Assembly: GCF_000407445.1 (NCBI RefSeq)
Contig: NZ_ASWB01000001.1
Coordinates: 496,001-560,000, forward strand
Length of the DNA stretch: 64,000 bases
Source of the DNA: Enterococcus moraviensis ATCC BAA-383
GTDB lineage: Bacteria; Bacillota; Bacilli; Lactobacillales; Enterococcaceae
Reading direction: 5' to 3'
Part shown: piece by piece, positions 49,501-57,574 of the stretch
How positions within the stretch are numbered: position 1 is the stretch's first letter
Layout: each line of letters begins with the position of its first letter
Position numbers and translations under genes: made by a program
The notes under the pieces: generated by a model
What the model was told of the DNA's origin: nothing
Databases searched by the model: none
Seen by the model: the letters and a program-made list of their open reading frames with translations, nothing else

Positions 49501-49853
49501 TGATTCAGCTGCTCTTTTATTTCCTCTAAGTAAAATGTTTTTTCACTATTCATTTTAGCAGTAGAAATCCGCATCAAATTTTTATATCCTTCTAAATCTT
49601 TTGCATATAGAAGCAATCGAGCAGAGTGTTCAGATTTTTGTGGTGTATAGTCTAAGGCCAACCCAATGATTGGTTTGATTCCTTCTTTATGGCATGCTTC
49701 AAAAAACTCAATTGCCCCATGCAGTACATTGATATCTGTTATCGCTAAAGTCGTATATCCTAATTTTTTTGCTTCTTTTACTAATTCTTGTATGCGAATA
49801 GTACTGGAAAGTAACGAATAGGAAGTAATGGTATATAATTGTGGAAAGGGCAT
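46521..49853 (-). CDS. dnaE: DNA polymerase III subunit alpha
   Basis: The 1110-residue DnaE-type polymerase has an N-terminal PHP domain (about 5-200), palm catalytic aspartates in PDIDLDIPDNRREEVL (near 390-400), a GFNRSHAFAYSFIGFQMAYLK finger stretch, tandem HhH and a C-terminal OB fold. In Firmicutes this error-prone DnaE works beside PolC, extending RNA primers. The PHP histidines and acids look partly degenerate (TDINVLHGAIEFFE), as usual in this branch. GGAG precedes the ATG. The order dnaE-pfkA-pyk is common in Lactobacillales. Confidence 0.95.
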   Translation of the reverse strand: MPFPQLYTITSYSLLSSTIRIQELVKEAKKLGYTTLAITDINVLHGAIEFFEACHKEGIKPIIGLALDYTPQKSEHSARLLLYAKDLEGYKNLMRISTAKMNSEKTFYLEEIKEQLNHLFAVMPSDKGEVAVALKQSEIEASESLSQLVRLFDPTSFFAGASFTCNSETDPALFNFYATKKQPILALQETRYLNREDGFALKVLSYINQGQQMSLNVEETEINGPFYLRGQEDATKQLLAMVVEQAIVNAEVLAESCSVEIPLQQRLLPHYPIPDGKDAGEYLKELCLQKLPQRVATVSVEYEERLVKELNIIHTMGFDDYFLIVWDVMAFAHERKIVTGAGRGSAAGSLVSYVLSITDVDPIKYDLLFERFLNPERHSMPDIDLDIPDNRREEVLQYVREKYGHYHMAQIATFGTMAAKMVLRDVARVFGLSQSESNRWSNAVPSALKMTLSTAYADSKKLVELVNSSETNRLLYDTAVRLEGLPRHVSTHAAGVVISDLDLLDIVPLQPGSNDIFLTQFTMNDVEKIGLLKMDFLGLRNLSIIDDTIKSIKRVYKEEVILNQIPLDDEKTLALFRNGETSGIFQFESAGIRNVLRKLGPTSIEDIAAVNALYRPGPMQNIDLFIRRKKGQEAIEYPDPVLEPILKNTYGVIVYQEQIIQVASTMAGFSLGQADILRRAVSKKKKDVLDEERKHFVEGAMSQGHSEEIATTIYDYIERFANYGFNRSHAFAYSFIGFQMAYLKVHFPGAFYASILHSVRHNPAKIKEYIGEARKNKMAIIQPSINTSQFSFYLNNNNQIMFGFSSLKGIRRDFIQNILDERKERGPFQSFNQFLLRIDRKWLKAENIQPLIAIGAFDELQPNRRQLAVSLDSEIQNIIYSGGSMNLLEDTLKLKEVEVADYSLEEKLEQEEQYLGVYLSGHPTEEFKKTRLAKQVMLVSDVVENQSARLLIYVKDVRVIRTKKGEQMAFVEGDDLTGSLSLTLFPAVFRTLRQTIEKNEVYFVEGKIEKSNYNQELQLLVNQIEKATTIENKISATTCYLKIVEEKDQKAVLKSVQDVFQKHKGNTPVIMYFEKNGKKLVLGEENWVANTVEVKEQLEAILGSQNVVFK

Positions 49854-50073
49854 AGGACATCTCCTTTTGTATGGTGTTTTGATAAAAGTATGACGCTTTT
49901 AAAATAAGAAAACTCTAGGGCAATTGTCCTCTAAATTTTTCCAATTTCAAAAAGTCTTACTTTTGATCTCACCGTTTTATAATGTTGATGATTTTAAATC
50001 AAAAATGTAACTTTCAAATTCTTTACATTTGCTGATATTGTGCTAAACTATAGCTAGAAAAGAGGTGCAAACC

Positions 50074-50265
50074 ATGCGTTACATTCTTGTATTGTTGTGG
50101 TCCTTTTTACTAGGACAAGTAGTTGGATATATCGGCGGTGCCTTAAATGGCGGTACTTATGATTTTATGCTGACAACGATTATGTCATTGACTACCGGTG
50201 TGATTATCTTATTGATTGGTCAATTTGCATTACCAAAAAAAGAAACCACTAAAAGTGCTCAATAA
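50074..50265 (+). CDS. Small membrane protein, YjzD/DUF2929-like
   Basis: The 63-residue protein has two membrane helices: MRYILVLLWSFLLGQVVGYIG and FMLTTIMSLTTGVIILLIGQF, then a short basic tail. The pattern VxxxWxxxLGxxVxYI matches DUF2929 (YjzD). The ATG at 50074 follows GAGGTG by 6 nt. It diverges from dnaE and has its own terminator. Confidence 0.75.
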   Translation: MRYILVLLWSFLLGQVVGYIGGALNGGTYDFMLTTIMSLTTGVIILLIGQFALPKKETTKSAQ

Positions 50266-50274
50266 CTCAGAGGT

Positions 50275-50323
50275 TGAGACCTAAGCTGATTTTTATGGAA
50301 AGCTTTCGTCTCGCCATTTTTTT
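50275..50323 (+). terminator. Terminator after the DUF2929 gene
   Basis: GAGAC near 50276-50280 and GTCTC (50308-50312), with inner AAGCT/AGCTT pairing, are followed by seven T. Confidence 0.75.
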
Positions 50324-50343
50324 ATTTTGAAGGTATGCGGATA

Positions 50344-50382
50344 AAAAAACCAGTTACTACAAACATTGTAACTGGTTTTTTT
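50344..50382. terminator. Bidirectional terminator before the MFS gene end
   Basis: AAAAAACCAGTTAC (50344-50357) and GTAACTGGTTTTTT pair perfectly, bounded by A and T runs. Confidence 0.88.
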
Positions 50383-50396
50383 CTGTTTTCAACTAT

Positions 50397-51593
50397 TTAT
50401 AGTCTTTTATTTAAAATTTTGCGAAAATTGAATAGAGAAAGACAAATATTTCCTAGCACAAAACATGCCGTTACAATAAATACTGCACTATACCCCATAC
50501 CGTGTGCCACTGTGGAACCAATCATTGGTCCTAAAACTTGGCCAAAATTACTAAACATTTGATTATAGCTATAGACACGACTCACACCTTCTGACGGTGT
50601 AATTTTACTAATCAATGTGTTAATGGACGGCATCAAAGCGCCTGTTGAGAATCCTAGGAAGAAACGTAACAATCCTAATTGAAAAGGAGAGTTTACAAAC
50701 GCCATCGGAACATAACAAATCATCGATAGAATCAGGCCCGCTAATAAAACTTTGTGGTTCCCGATTTTATCTCCTAATTTCCCTAAAACTGGCGAAGAGA
50801 TTACCGCTGATACACCTGCGACCGAAACAATCAAACCACTTATAAATAAAATATTGCCTGTGTCATGACTTAATGAACGAATGTAGAGTGTTAAAATTGG
50901 ACTAATACTTGTAACCCCAATTTGTAAGATCAATGTGGTAATAAACAATCCAATTAAAATAGAAACATGATCCATTTTTGAAAAAATTTCTTTTGTACTT
51001 AATAAGTCTTTTTTCTCAATTGGCTGGAAGTCTTCTTTTACCATAAAAATCGTTAGCAACGTCGTAATTAATAAAACAATCCCTGTAATAATAAATACAT
51101 TTTCCATTCCAAACCACTGAGCAAGTGCCCCACCAATCGACGGACCAATCAAATTACCCGCAATCGCTCCTGTCGAAAGAGTTCCGAGCGCCCATCCACT
51201 TTTCTCTTTTGGTGCTTGGGATGCAATCATTGCAGTTGCATTTGGAATATAACCCGAAAGGATCCCATTAAAAAATCGCATGATCAACAACCAATAAACA
51301 TTTGGAACAAAAGCTAACGAACCCATTGTGACTGTCATTCCAGCTGCTGCACGAATCATCATCAACTTACGCCCTTTTCTGTCTGCTAAATTCCCCCAAA
51401 TCGGTGCTACGATGGCTGCTGCAAAAGCCGTAACCGATATAGCAAGTCCCGAAAATAGTTCAACCTGATTTTTAGGCGTTCCCAGTTGTTCGACGTATAC
51501 AGGAATAAAAGGCATCACTAAACTAATACTTGCACCAGTAAAAAAACAACCTAACCAAGCAACCATTAAATTCTTTTTCCAATCAATTTTCAT
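50397..51593 (-). CDS. MFS multidrug efflux-type transporter
   Basis: The 398-residue, 12-helix MFS protein has the motif A in GNLADRKGRKLM between helices 2 and 3 and motif C-like GALAQWFG/GNLIGPSIGG in helix 5, as in drug:H+ antiporters (DHA1). It resembles PmrA/NorA-type pumps of Gram-positive cocci. The substrate is unknown. GAGGTG lies before the ATG. It stands alone with its own terminator. Confidence 0.88.
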   Translation of the reverse strand: MKIDWKKNLMVAWLGCFFTGASISLVMPFIPVYVEQLGTPKNQVELFSGLAISVTAFAAAIVAPIWGNLADRKGRKLMMIRAAAGMTVTMGSLAFVPNVYWLLIMRFFNGILSGYIPNATAMIASQAPKEKSGWALGTLSTGAIAGNLIGPSIGGALAQWFGMENVFIITGIVLLITTLLTIFMVKEDFQPIEKKDLLSTKEIFSKMDHVSILIGLFITTLILQIGVTSISPILTLYIRSLSHDTGNILFISGLIVSVAGVSAVISSPVLGKLGDKIGNHKVLLAGLILSMICYVPMAFVNSPFQLGLLRFFLGFSTGALMPSINTLISKITPSEGVSRVYSYNQMFSNFGQVLGPMIGSTVAHGMGYSAVFIVTACFVLGNICLSLFNFRKILNKRL

Positions 51594-51685
51594 CTAAATG
51601 CACACCTCACAAATTCTTCACTATTTACTATACTCCAAATTTCCCAATCTCTCAAAAAATTTTTTCTGAAACGAACATAAAAAAA

Positions 51686-51733
51686 GGCTGAAACATAACT
51701 CTACGAGTCACATCTCAGCCTAAAGGAAACCGA
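51686..51733 (-). terminator. NCS2 gene terminator, repeat-like copy
   Basis: GGCTGA-ACATAACTC (51686-51701) pairs with GAGT-ACATCTCAGCC (to 51720); on the minus strand seven T follow, so it ends the NCS2 gene. Inner sequence and the nearby CCGAATAAACG are shared with the element at 23597-23715. Confidence 0.7.
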
Positions 51734-51774
51734 ATAAACGCTTCTGTACCAACTTTTTTTAACGCAATAATAGT

Positions 51775-53181
51775 TTATAAAATAGCTAAAATAATGAAAT
51801 TCAAAATAAACAATGCATTAACAACCCAGAGAATTGGTGAAACTTCCCTGAATTTTCCTTTTGCTACTTTGACGACTGCATAAAAAATGAAGCCAGCGGC
51901 AATCCCATAAGAAATACTGTAGCACAATCCCATAAAGATCGATGCGAAGAATGCTGGGATTGCTTCTTCTAAATTCGTCCATTCAATATCTTTAAATGAA
52001 GCAAGCATCATTACACCAACTAAAATCAACGCTGGAGCTGTTGCTTGTGCCGGAACAATTGCAATCAGTGGTGAAAATAAACTACTTAGAGCAAATAAAA
52101 CTGCCACAACAACAGATGTCAAGCCTGTTCGACCACCCGCACCAATTCCTGCTGCACTTTCCACATAAGTTGTAGTATTAGATGTTCCAAAAATAGCACC
52201 AATCGACGTTGCAATGGCATCAGCAAACAAGGCTTTGTCCATTTTTGTAGAAAAACCTTTACTATCTTCCAAAGCAAGCTCATCTTCTTTAGAAAATATT
52301 CCTGTACGACGCCCTGTACCAATAAATGTACCGATCGTATCAAATGTATCCGATAAACTAAAGGCAATAACAGTCATTAACACTTGCGGTATTTTTGATG
52401 CATCACTAAACAATGACTGCATACCGTCAGCGCCAAAAGCAGCACCAAAAGTCGTCTTTAACTCGTTGATTGAATTTCCTAATGAATTTGTTTTCCAATC
52501 AATTGCTGATACATCAACAACTCCCATCGGGATTGCGATGATCGTCGTCACCACGATACCGATTAAAATCGATCCACGAACATTTAAAACAACGAGAACA
52601 GTTGTTAATACCAATCCAATAACCGCTAATATAATTTCTGGATTATTAAAATTCCCTAATGCTGGAACGATACTATCTCCATTAACCGCACCATTGACTG
52701 GTTCTGCTTGAACAGTAAAATCTAATAATTTAGCATTTTTGATTCCCACATATGCCACAAAAATACCAATGCCTCCACCGATAGCATGTTGCATACTTTC
52801 TGGTATGGCATTAATAATCAATTTTCGAATTTTTGTAACGGTAATCAACACATTGATCAAACCACAGATAAATACCATCGCTAACGCTTGTTGCCATGTA
52901 TAGCCTAAACCAAATACAACTGTAAACGTGAAAAAAGCATTTAAACCCATACCTGGTGCTTGCGCATACGGAACATTTGCAAAAAGTCCCATAATCAAAG
53001 TTCCGATGATGGATGCAATGATTGTCGCTAAAAATACTGCTTGAAATGGCATGCCTGTCTGAGATAAAATCGACGGATTTACGAATAAAATATAGCTCAT
53101 CGCAAAGAATGTCGTTACTCCAGCAACCATTTCAGTTGAGATAGTTGTTTTGTTTTCCTTTAATTTGAAAAACTTGTCCAT
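51775..53181 (-). CDS. NCS2 purine permease, AzgA/PbuG type
   Basis: The 468-residue membrane protein begins MDKFFKLKENKTTISTEMVAGVTTFFAMSYILFVNPSILS and has YAQAPGMGLNAFFTFTVV and GTSNTTTYVESAAGIGAGGRTGLTS, signatures of the AzgA branch (hypoxanthine, guanine or adenine : H+ symport). About 13 helices are visible. The ATG at 53181 has GGGAGAGAG upstream; the frame to 53217 lies in the structured leader. A promoter, a structured 115-nt leader and a PurBox pair lie upstream. The exact purine cannot be told. Confidence 0.9.
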   Translation of the reverse strand: MDKFFKLKENKTTISTEMVAGVTTFFAMSYILFVNPSILSQTGMPFQAVFLATIIASIIGTLIMGLFANVPYAQAPGMGLNAFFTFTVVFGLGYTWQQALAMVFICGLINVLITVTKIRKLIINAIPESMQHAIGGGIGIFVAYVGIKNAKLLDFTVQAEPVNGAVNGDSIVPALGNFNNPEIILAVIGLVLTTVLVVLNVRGSILIGIVVTTIIAIPMGVVDVSAIDWKTNSLGNSINELKTTFGAAFGADGMQSLFSDASKIPQVLMTVIAFSLSDTFDTIGTFIGTGRRTGIFSKEDELALEDSKGFSTKMDKALFADAIATSIGAIFGTSNTTTYVESAAGIGAGGRTGLTSVVVAVLFALSSLFSPLIAIVPAQATAPALILVGVMMLASFKDIEWTNLEEAIPAFFASIFMGLCYSISYGIAAGFIFYAVVKVAKGKFREVSPILWVVNALFILNFIILAIL

Positions 53182-53212
53182 GAAATTGTCTCTCTCCCTT
53201 TTACCGAAAAAT

Positions 53213-53293
53213 TTCATCAGGATGATTTGACCTACTTATTCGTTACAGCAGATCGGTCTAAAAAATAATTGCACATTCCTGTTTCCTGATGAA
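53213..53293 (-). ncRNA. Candidate structured 5' leader (riboswitch-like) of the NCS2 permease gene
   Basis: On the minus strand TTCATCAGGA (53293-53284) pairs perfectly with TCCTGATGAA (53222-53213), enclosing 61 nt that contain a second hairpin (GAC...CTGCT with AGTAG...GTC). The predicted transcription start (~53296) is only about 3 nt before this stem, so the stem would form P1 of an RNA domain at the very 5' end. ATTTTT follows the closing arm. The conserved UAUGG and CUACC blocks of purine riboswitches are absent. It is about 30 nt upstream of the start codon. This is a structural inference only. Confidence 0.45.
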
Positions 53294-53302
53294 TACTTGT
53301 AA

Positions 53303-53331
53303 AGTATACGTTAAAACAATTCTTAATTCAA
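53303..53331 (-). promoter_or_regulatory. Promoter of the NCS2 permease gene
   Basis: TTGAAT (53326-53331), 17 nt, TATACT (53303-53308) on the minus strand. Confidence 0.75.
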
Positions 53332-53353
53332 TTAGAAATTAACTTTAAACAAC

Positions 53354-53377
53354 AAAACGAACATTAATGTTCGTGTT
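53354..53377. promoter_or_regulatory. Overlapping inverted PurBox-like motifs
   Basis: AAAACGAACATT on the plus strand abuts the same core on the other strand, forming the perfect 16-bp palindrome CGAACATTAATGTTCG. The minus-strand box is centred about 75 bp before the predicted start, like the guaC box. Confidence 0.6.
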
Positions 53378-53450
53378 TAACCCAAGAGGATTAGTCATCC
53401 TCTTTAATATCGATACTTTTCCATGTTTGTCTATATTTTATTTTACTAAA

Positions 53451-53493
53451 AAAACGTCTAGTCACTGTCCTTAGGACAGCGACTAGACGTTTT
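53451..53493. terminator. Terminator of the 5'-nucleotidase gene
   Basis: A 20-bp stem with one mismatch (53451-53470 and 53474-53493; core CGTCTAGTC), with A- and T-runs at its ends. Confidence 0.9.
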
Positions 53494-53500
53494 CTATTTT

Positions 53501-55771
53501 CTACAATGCTTTTCTTTTCGTTAACACAACAATGCGCATATTAAGTACTATTACGCCAAATAACGCTACTACATGTGATTGTTGTTCACCAGTTTGTGGT
53601 AATTCTTTTTTAGTATTTTTTTCAGAAATTCTTTTTGTATCTGAAGTTTCTGCAATCTGTTCTCTTTTTGGTAATATGTTTAATGGAAAAACCGCTTTGT
53701 TTCCTTCTTCATCAGATACTACAGCAGTCAATTTCTTTTTCCCTAAAATTTTTAATGACGTTACATTTATTTTGATTATTCCTTCTGAATCAGCTTGTCC
53801 GACTAGATCTCCAGTAGGAACCTTTGCAGTTCGTGTTTCCATTTGTGGGATTTCCCCATCATAAAGTTCAATGGTTGCATTTGGTAAAGTGACACCTCTT
53901 AAAAGTTCATCATCTTCATATAAAGGATCAAAAATCGTGGCTTTTTTGATCTTTTCTTCTGCTTCATTTGCTTCGGGTACTTCTGGTTCAATTGGATCTT
54001 CTGGTTGAACTAGTTGCTTACGATTTTCAATAGACGCTTCAATTAATTCTCCAGCCGCTTCTTTCTTTTCGATGTATCCAATAAACGTCTCAGTGTCTGG
54101 TTGAATGGCATTGATCAGCTGACCACTAGTAAACCCTGAAAAACCGTCGCCCCCACCAAATAAAAAGTCATTGATTACAACTAAATAGGTTTCATCCGGC
54201 TGAATTGCTGTTCCATCTTTTTTATGCATATCCTGAACTTTAAAAGGTTGATTTTCATCCTCAGTTTTGACATACGTATAGCTCAAACCAGATATTTGTA
54301 AAAAGTAACGTTCTTCTTGATCATACTGCTCATTTAGCACTTGTTCAATTTGAGCACCATTCATTTCAACCACTTGCATGATGTTGCCAAACGGCTGTAC
54401 CGCTTGTGCTGCTCCCCATGTAATATCACGGTTTTCTCCAACGACTAAATCCGCACGAATTCCACCATTATTAGTCATAGCAAAATCTGCTTCGATTCCT
54501 TGTGCTTGAGCCATTGCAACTTGACCATCAGTAATTAAATTGCCAAGCGGTGATTCTTTTGACTCATTAACATCTCGGGTAATCATACCATTTTCTTTTG
54601 CCGTACCAATTTTTTTATTTGTGACGTTTGCTACGCGTTCCCCAGCATCCTTTACAGTCGCTTCCACTTTTAAGTCAACATTCGGTAGTTCTTTTGCAGC
54701 AGGATCGACTGGTAAAACTTCTGCTTTCGGTGTATCAACAAAATCCTTTGTTTTTGGATCCAGTATTCCTTGTAGATCAATATATCCTTTGCCTTGAGCA
54801 GTCGACTGAACAACTCTTGTTTTATTGACAATACCATTTGTGTATTGATGATTATGTGCTGCAAAAAAGGCATCCACACTATTATCAGGATAAATTTCAT
54901 CCACCTTATTCATGACCGCAGCTGCTTCTCCACTCACTTTATCAGCTTTACTTGTTGCTGGAATGTGAGCTAGTACAACAATTGCATGAACATCTTCTTC
55001 TAACAATTTACTTGAATAATAAGCAATTGTTTCTGCTTCATCTAAAAAGTCATATGCTTCGTAATGTTCTCTTAAAACTAAATTTGGAATCTCAGTCGTA
55101 ACAACACCAATGAAACCAACTTTTACTTTGTTGTTTTCAGATCCAACTTCTTTAATTGTATAAGGTTTCCAGCCAAACGGTATTTCTTCAGTTCCTTTTT
55201 TGACAACATTTCCAATGACGATTTCGGTTTTTGATGCTTCTCTTGGATAGGCAGTTAAAATACCATAGGGATCATTCACTGGTTTTTCCCCCAGCATAAT
55301 TCGATTAAACTCTTGGAGTCCTTCATCAAATTCGTGATTTCCTATAGTTCCAACAGAAAAATTCATCTGATTCAATACTTTGATTGTAGGTTCATCTTGA
55401 AGTAAGCCCGAGCTTGCCGGACTTGCACCTACCATATCTCCAGCTTGTACGCGTAGCGTTTGGGCACCTGTATTTGCATTTTTGAATTTTTCTTGCGCTC
55501 GGTTTAAATATCCAGCTAATAACGGCGCTGTCCCAGCATTTGCAACCTTATTCCCTTCATCATCAAAAAATGAACCCGTGGTATTTAAGGCACCATGAAA
55601 ATCATTAATACCTAAAATTTGAAACGGTATTTTCTCCTCTTGATTTTGTGATTCAACTTTCACATCGGAATTGACTGTTTGCGCATTAACATCATTGGCT
55701 AAATAAACTCCGCCACTCGTTCCCCCAAGTACAAATAAACCTGTTAACAAGACGCTTTGCCACTTTTTCAT
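53501..55771 (-). CDS. Cell-wall-anchored 5'-nucleotidase / metallophosphatase
   Basis: The 756-residue surface enzyme has a signal peptide (MKKWQSVLLTGLFVLGGTSG), metallophosphoesterase domain (ILGINDFHGAL, QAGDMVGA, GNHEFDEG, and later AHNHQY) to about 350, a 5'-nucleotidase C-terminal domain (MTNNGGIRADL and FGGGDGFSGF, ~385-575), a beta-rich bacterial Ig-like region (~610-700) and LPQTG followed by a hydrophobic stretch and KRKAL. It should dephosphorylate extracellular nucleotides, giving nucleosides for uptake and possibly adenosine. The ATG at 55771 (GAGGGG upstream) is preferred over 55810. It is single, with its own terminator. Confidence 0.93.
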   Translation of the reverse strand: MKKWQSVLLTGLFVLGGTSGGVYLANDVNAQTVNSDVKVESQNQEEKIPFQILGINDFHGALNTTGSFFDDEGNKVANAGTAPLLAGYLNRAQEKFKNANTGAQTLRVQAGDMVGASPASSGLLQDEPTIKVLNQMNFSVGTIGNHEFDEGLQEFNRIMLGEKPVNDPYGILTAYPREASKTEIVIGNVVKKGTEEIPFGWKPYTIKEVGSENNKVKVGFIGVVTTEIPNLVLREHYEAYDFLDEAETIAYYSSKLLEEDVHAIVVLAHIPATSKADKVSGEAAAVMNKVDEIYPDNSVDAFFAAHNHQYTNGIVNKTRVVQSTAQGKGYIDLQGILDPKTKDFVDTPKAEVLPVDPAAKELPNVDLKVEATVKDAGERVANVTNKKIGTAKENGMITRDVNESKESPLGNLITDGQVAMAQAQGIEADFAMTNNGGIRADLVVGENRDITWGAAQAVQPFGNIMQVVEMNGAQIEQVLNEQYDQEERYFLQISGLSYTYVKTEDENQPFKVQDMHKKDGTAIQPDETYLVVINDFLFGGGDGFSGFTSGQLINAIQPDTETFIGYIEKKEAAGELIEASIENRKQLVQPEDPIEPEVPEANEAEEKIKKATIFDPLYEDDELLRGVTLPNATIELYDGEIPQMETRTAKVPTGDLVGQADSEGIIKINVTSLKILGKKKLTAVVSDEEGNKAVFPLNILPKREQIAETSDTKRISEKNTKKELPQTGEQQSHVVALFGVIVLNMRIVVLTKRKAL

Positions 55772-55850
55772 GTTGATAACCCCTCTACGATTATTTCCAA
55801 ACATCCTCATTAAAGAGTAACAATTTCAACACATCCTGTCAATATAGCGT

Positions 55851-56501
55851 TTACACTTTATCACCCAATTTCATTTTATCTAATCCGACTATACAAGCTA
55901 ATAAGAGCAACTGCACTCCTGTTAATAAGAGGATAAATTGTACTTTATCTGTCGACCACTTTAAAAAAATGATTTGTAGTGTTTGTACTGGTTTAGTCAC
56001 TAGATGGATGCTGTGTAATCGATCGAATCGTCCAACAAATATCGCTAAACTTGATAAAAGGTTAACGAGTAAAATAAAAAAAATGCTTTGCCACTTTTTC
56101 TGTAAAATTTTTCTCCTAAAACATTCATCTAGCATTGTAAAAATCGTTGCCAGACCTAAAAAACCATAGATACAAATTCCTACGGTCAACAAACTAAAAG
56201 AAACCCAATCAGATATTGATAGTCCAAAGATTTGGTGCATGCCTGGATAGATCGATAACTGTTCGAGATGAAAAAAATCGGTGAATAAATACGGCGCATT
56301 TGGGTAAAATAATAGCCAGAGCATCCCTAGTAAGAAAAACAGTCGATTGCCTACTTGTTTAAAATGAAAGCTTATCTCAATTGGAATATATGCCAATAAC
56401 ACATTTAATGCCATAAAATCATACCTATCAGCATATAAAAGCATATAGATACAATAGAGTATTGTTATGATCCTACTATACCAGCGGTACTTTTTGTTCA
56501 A
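55851..56501 (-). CDS. DUF1361 integral membrane protein
   Basis: The ~216-residue protein has about six membrane helices, with LLFYPNAPYLFTDFFHL between helices 3 and 4 and a conserved-looking FVGRFDRLHSIHLVTKP loop, features of DUF1361. The function is unknown. The start is uncertain: a TTG at 56501 has GGAG 10 nt upstream, while the GTG at 56510 lies directly on that site. No operon partner is present; it is divergent from the HAD phosphatase gene. Confidence 0.8.
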   Translation of the reverse strand: MNKKYRWYSRIITILYCIYMLLYADRYDFMALNVLLAYIPIEISFHFKQVGNRLFFLLGMLWLLFYPNAPYLFTDFFHLEQLSIYPGMHQIFGLSISDWVSFSLLTVGICIYGFLGLATIFTMLDECFRRKILQKKWQSIFFILLVNLLSSLAIFVGRFDRLHSIHLVTKPVQTLQIIFLKWSTDKVQFILLLTGVQLLLLACIVGLDKMKLGDKV

Positions 56502-56628
56502 ACATTTCACTCTCCTTTTTCGTTTAGTGTATCATAAAGAAATTTTTTTCTAAAATTTTCTTGAAAACTTGTCATTCTGCTATTTTATGCTAGACTTAGT
56601 TAAAGAAAAATTTCTGGGAGGAACAGTT

Positions 56629-57441
56629 TTGAAAAAATTAATTGCAATCGATTTAGATGGTACAACTTTAAATGCCCAGTCACTCATTAGTAATACAACT
56701 GAAAAAGCTTTGAAAAACGCTATCAAAAATGGACACTATGTTAGCATTGTTACTGGCCGTCCTTATCGGATGAGCGGTCAGTTTTATCGTCAATTAGGGT
56801 TGAACACACCCATGGTCAATTTTAATGGAGCACTTGTTCATATGCCTGAACAAAAATGGGCTGATGAAAAGGAAACTGGCATACAACGTGATTTAGTTTT
56901 TGATATTTTAGCTCAAAAGAAAGCGTTGAATCTTGATTTTGTTGCGGCAGAAAATAAAGAAACCTTTTTCATTGACAGCTTAGATTACTTTGATTCAACA
57001 TTCTTCGCATCAGAAGCGACGCCAAGCAACCTTTTAACAGCAAAAAATCTAGTAACAGATCCGACCTCAATGATGGTTCGTACTTCAAAAGATCAAGCAG
57101 CACATGTTTCTGATTCCTTAATGAAACAATACGGGGATTATGTTGATGTTAGAACTTGGGGCGGCCCAACTCCTATCTTAGAAATCGTTTCTAAAGGGAT
57201 TCAAAAAGCCAGGGGTGTTGAACAAGTCGCTCGTTACTTAGATATAAAACGTTCTGATATTATCGCATTTGGCGATGAACACAATGATGAAGAAATGTTA
57301 GAGTATGTCGGTTGGGGCGTAGCTATGAAAAATGCTACAGATCAAATCAAATCCGTAGCCAATGATGTTACTGAAAAAACCAACGATGAAGATGGTTTGG
57401 CTGATTATCTAGAACGGTATTTAGATTTAAAGAATCAATAA
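56629..57441 (+). CDS. Cof-type HAD-IIB phosphatase
   Basis: The 270-residue protein has motif I IAIDLDGTTLN, motif II in SIVTGRPYRM, a C2B cap domain and motif IV IIAFGDEHNDEEMLEYVGWGVAMKNA, followed by DDGLADYL-like ending (DEDGLADYLERY). It is a sugar-phosphate or nucleotide phosphatase of the YidA/Cof group with unknown substrate. The start is TTG at 56629, with GGGAGG 7 nt upstream; the longer ATG frame to 56569 has none. Confidence 0.9.
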   Translation: MKKLIAIDLDGTTLNAQSLISNTTEKALKNAIKNGHYVSIVTGRPYRMSGQFYRQLGLNTPMVNFNGALVHMPEQKWADEKETGIQRDLVFDILAQKKALNLDFVAAENKETFFIDSLDYFDSTFFASEATPSNLLTAKNLVTDPTSMMVRTSKDQAAHVSDSLMKQYGDYVDVRTWGGPTPILEIVSKGIQKARGVEQVARYLDIKRSDIIAFGDEHNDEEMLEYVGWGVAMKNATDQIKSVANDVTEKTNDEDGLADYLERYLDLKNQ

Positions 57442-57460
57442 TATTTTTCTATCATACTAT

Positions 57461-57502
57461 AAAGATTAGAGGAAAAACTCGTGTTTTCCTTCTAGTCTTT
57501 TT
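57461..57502 (+). terminator. Terminator of the HAD gene
   Basis: AAAGATTAGA-GGAAAA pairs with TTTTCC-TCTAGTCTTT, then T-run. Confidence 0.75.
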
Positions 57503-57574
57503 TATTTTTTGACAAAACGAATTACTCTTGCTAAAATAAGAACATACGTTCTATCAATAGAAAAGAGGATGACA

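Noticed and set aside
53213-53293. Known purine (guanine/adenine) riboswitch
   Set aside because: The conserved loop and junction blocks of that class are not found, although the downstream gene would fit.
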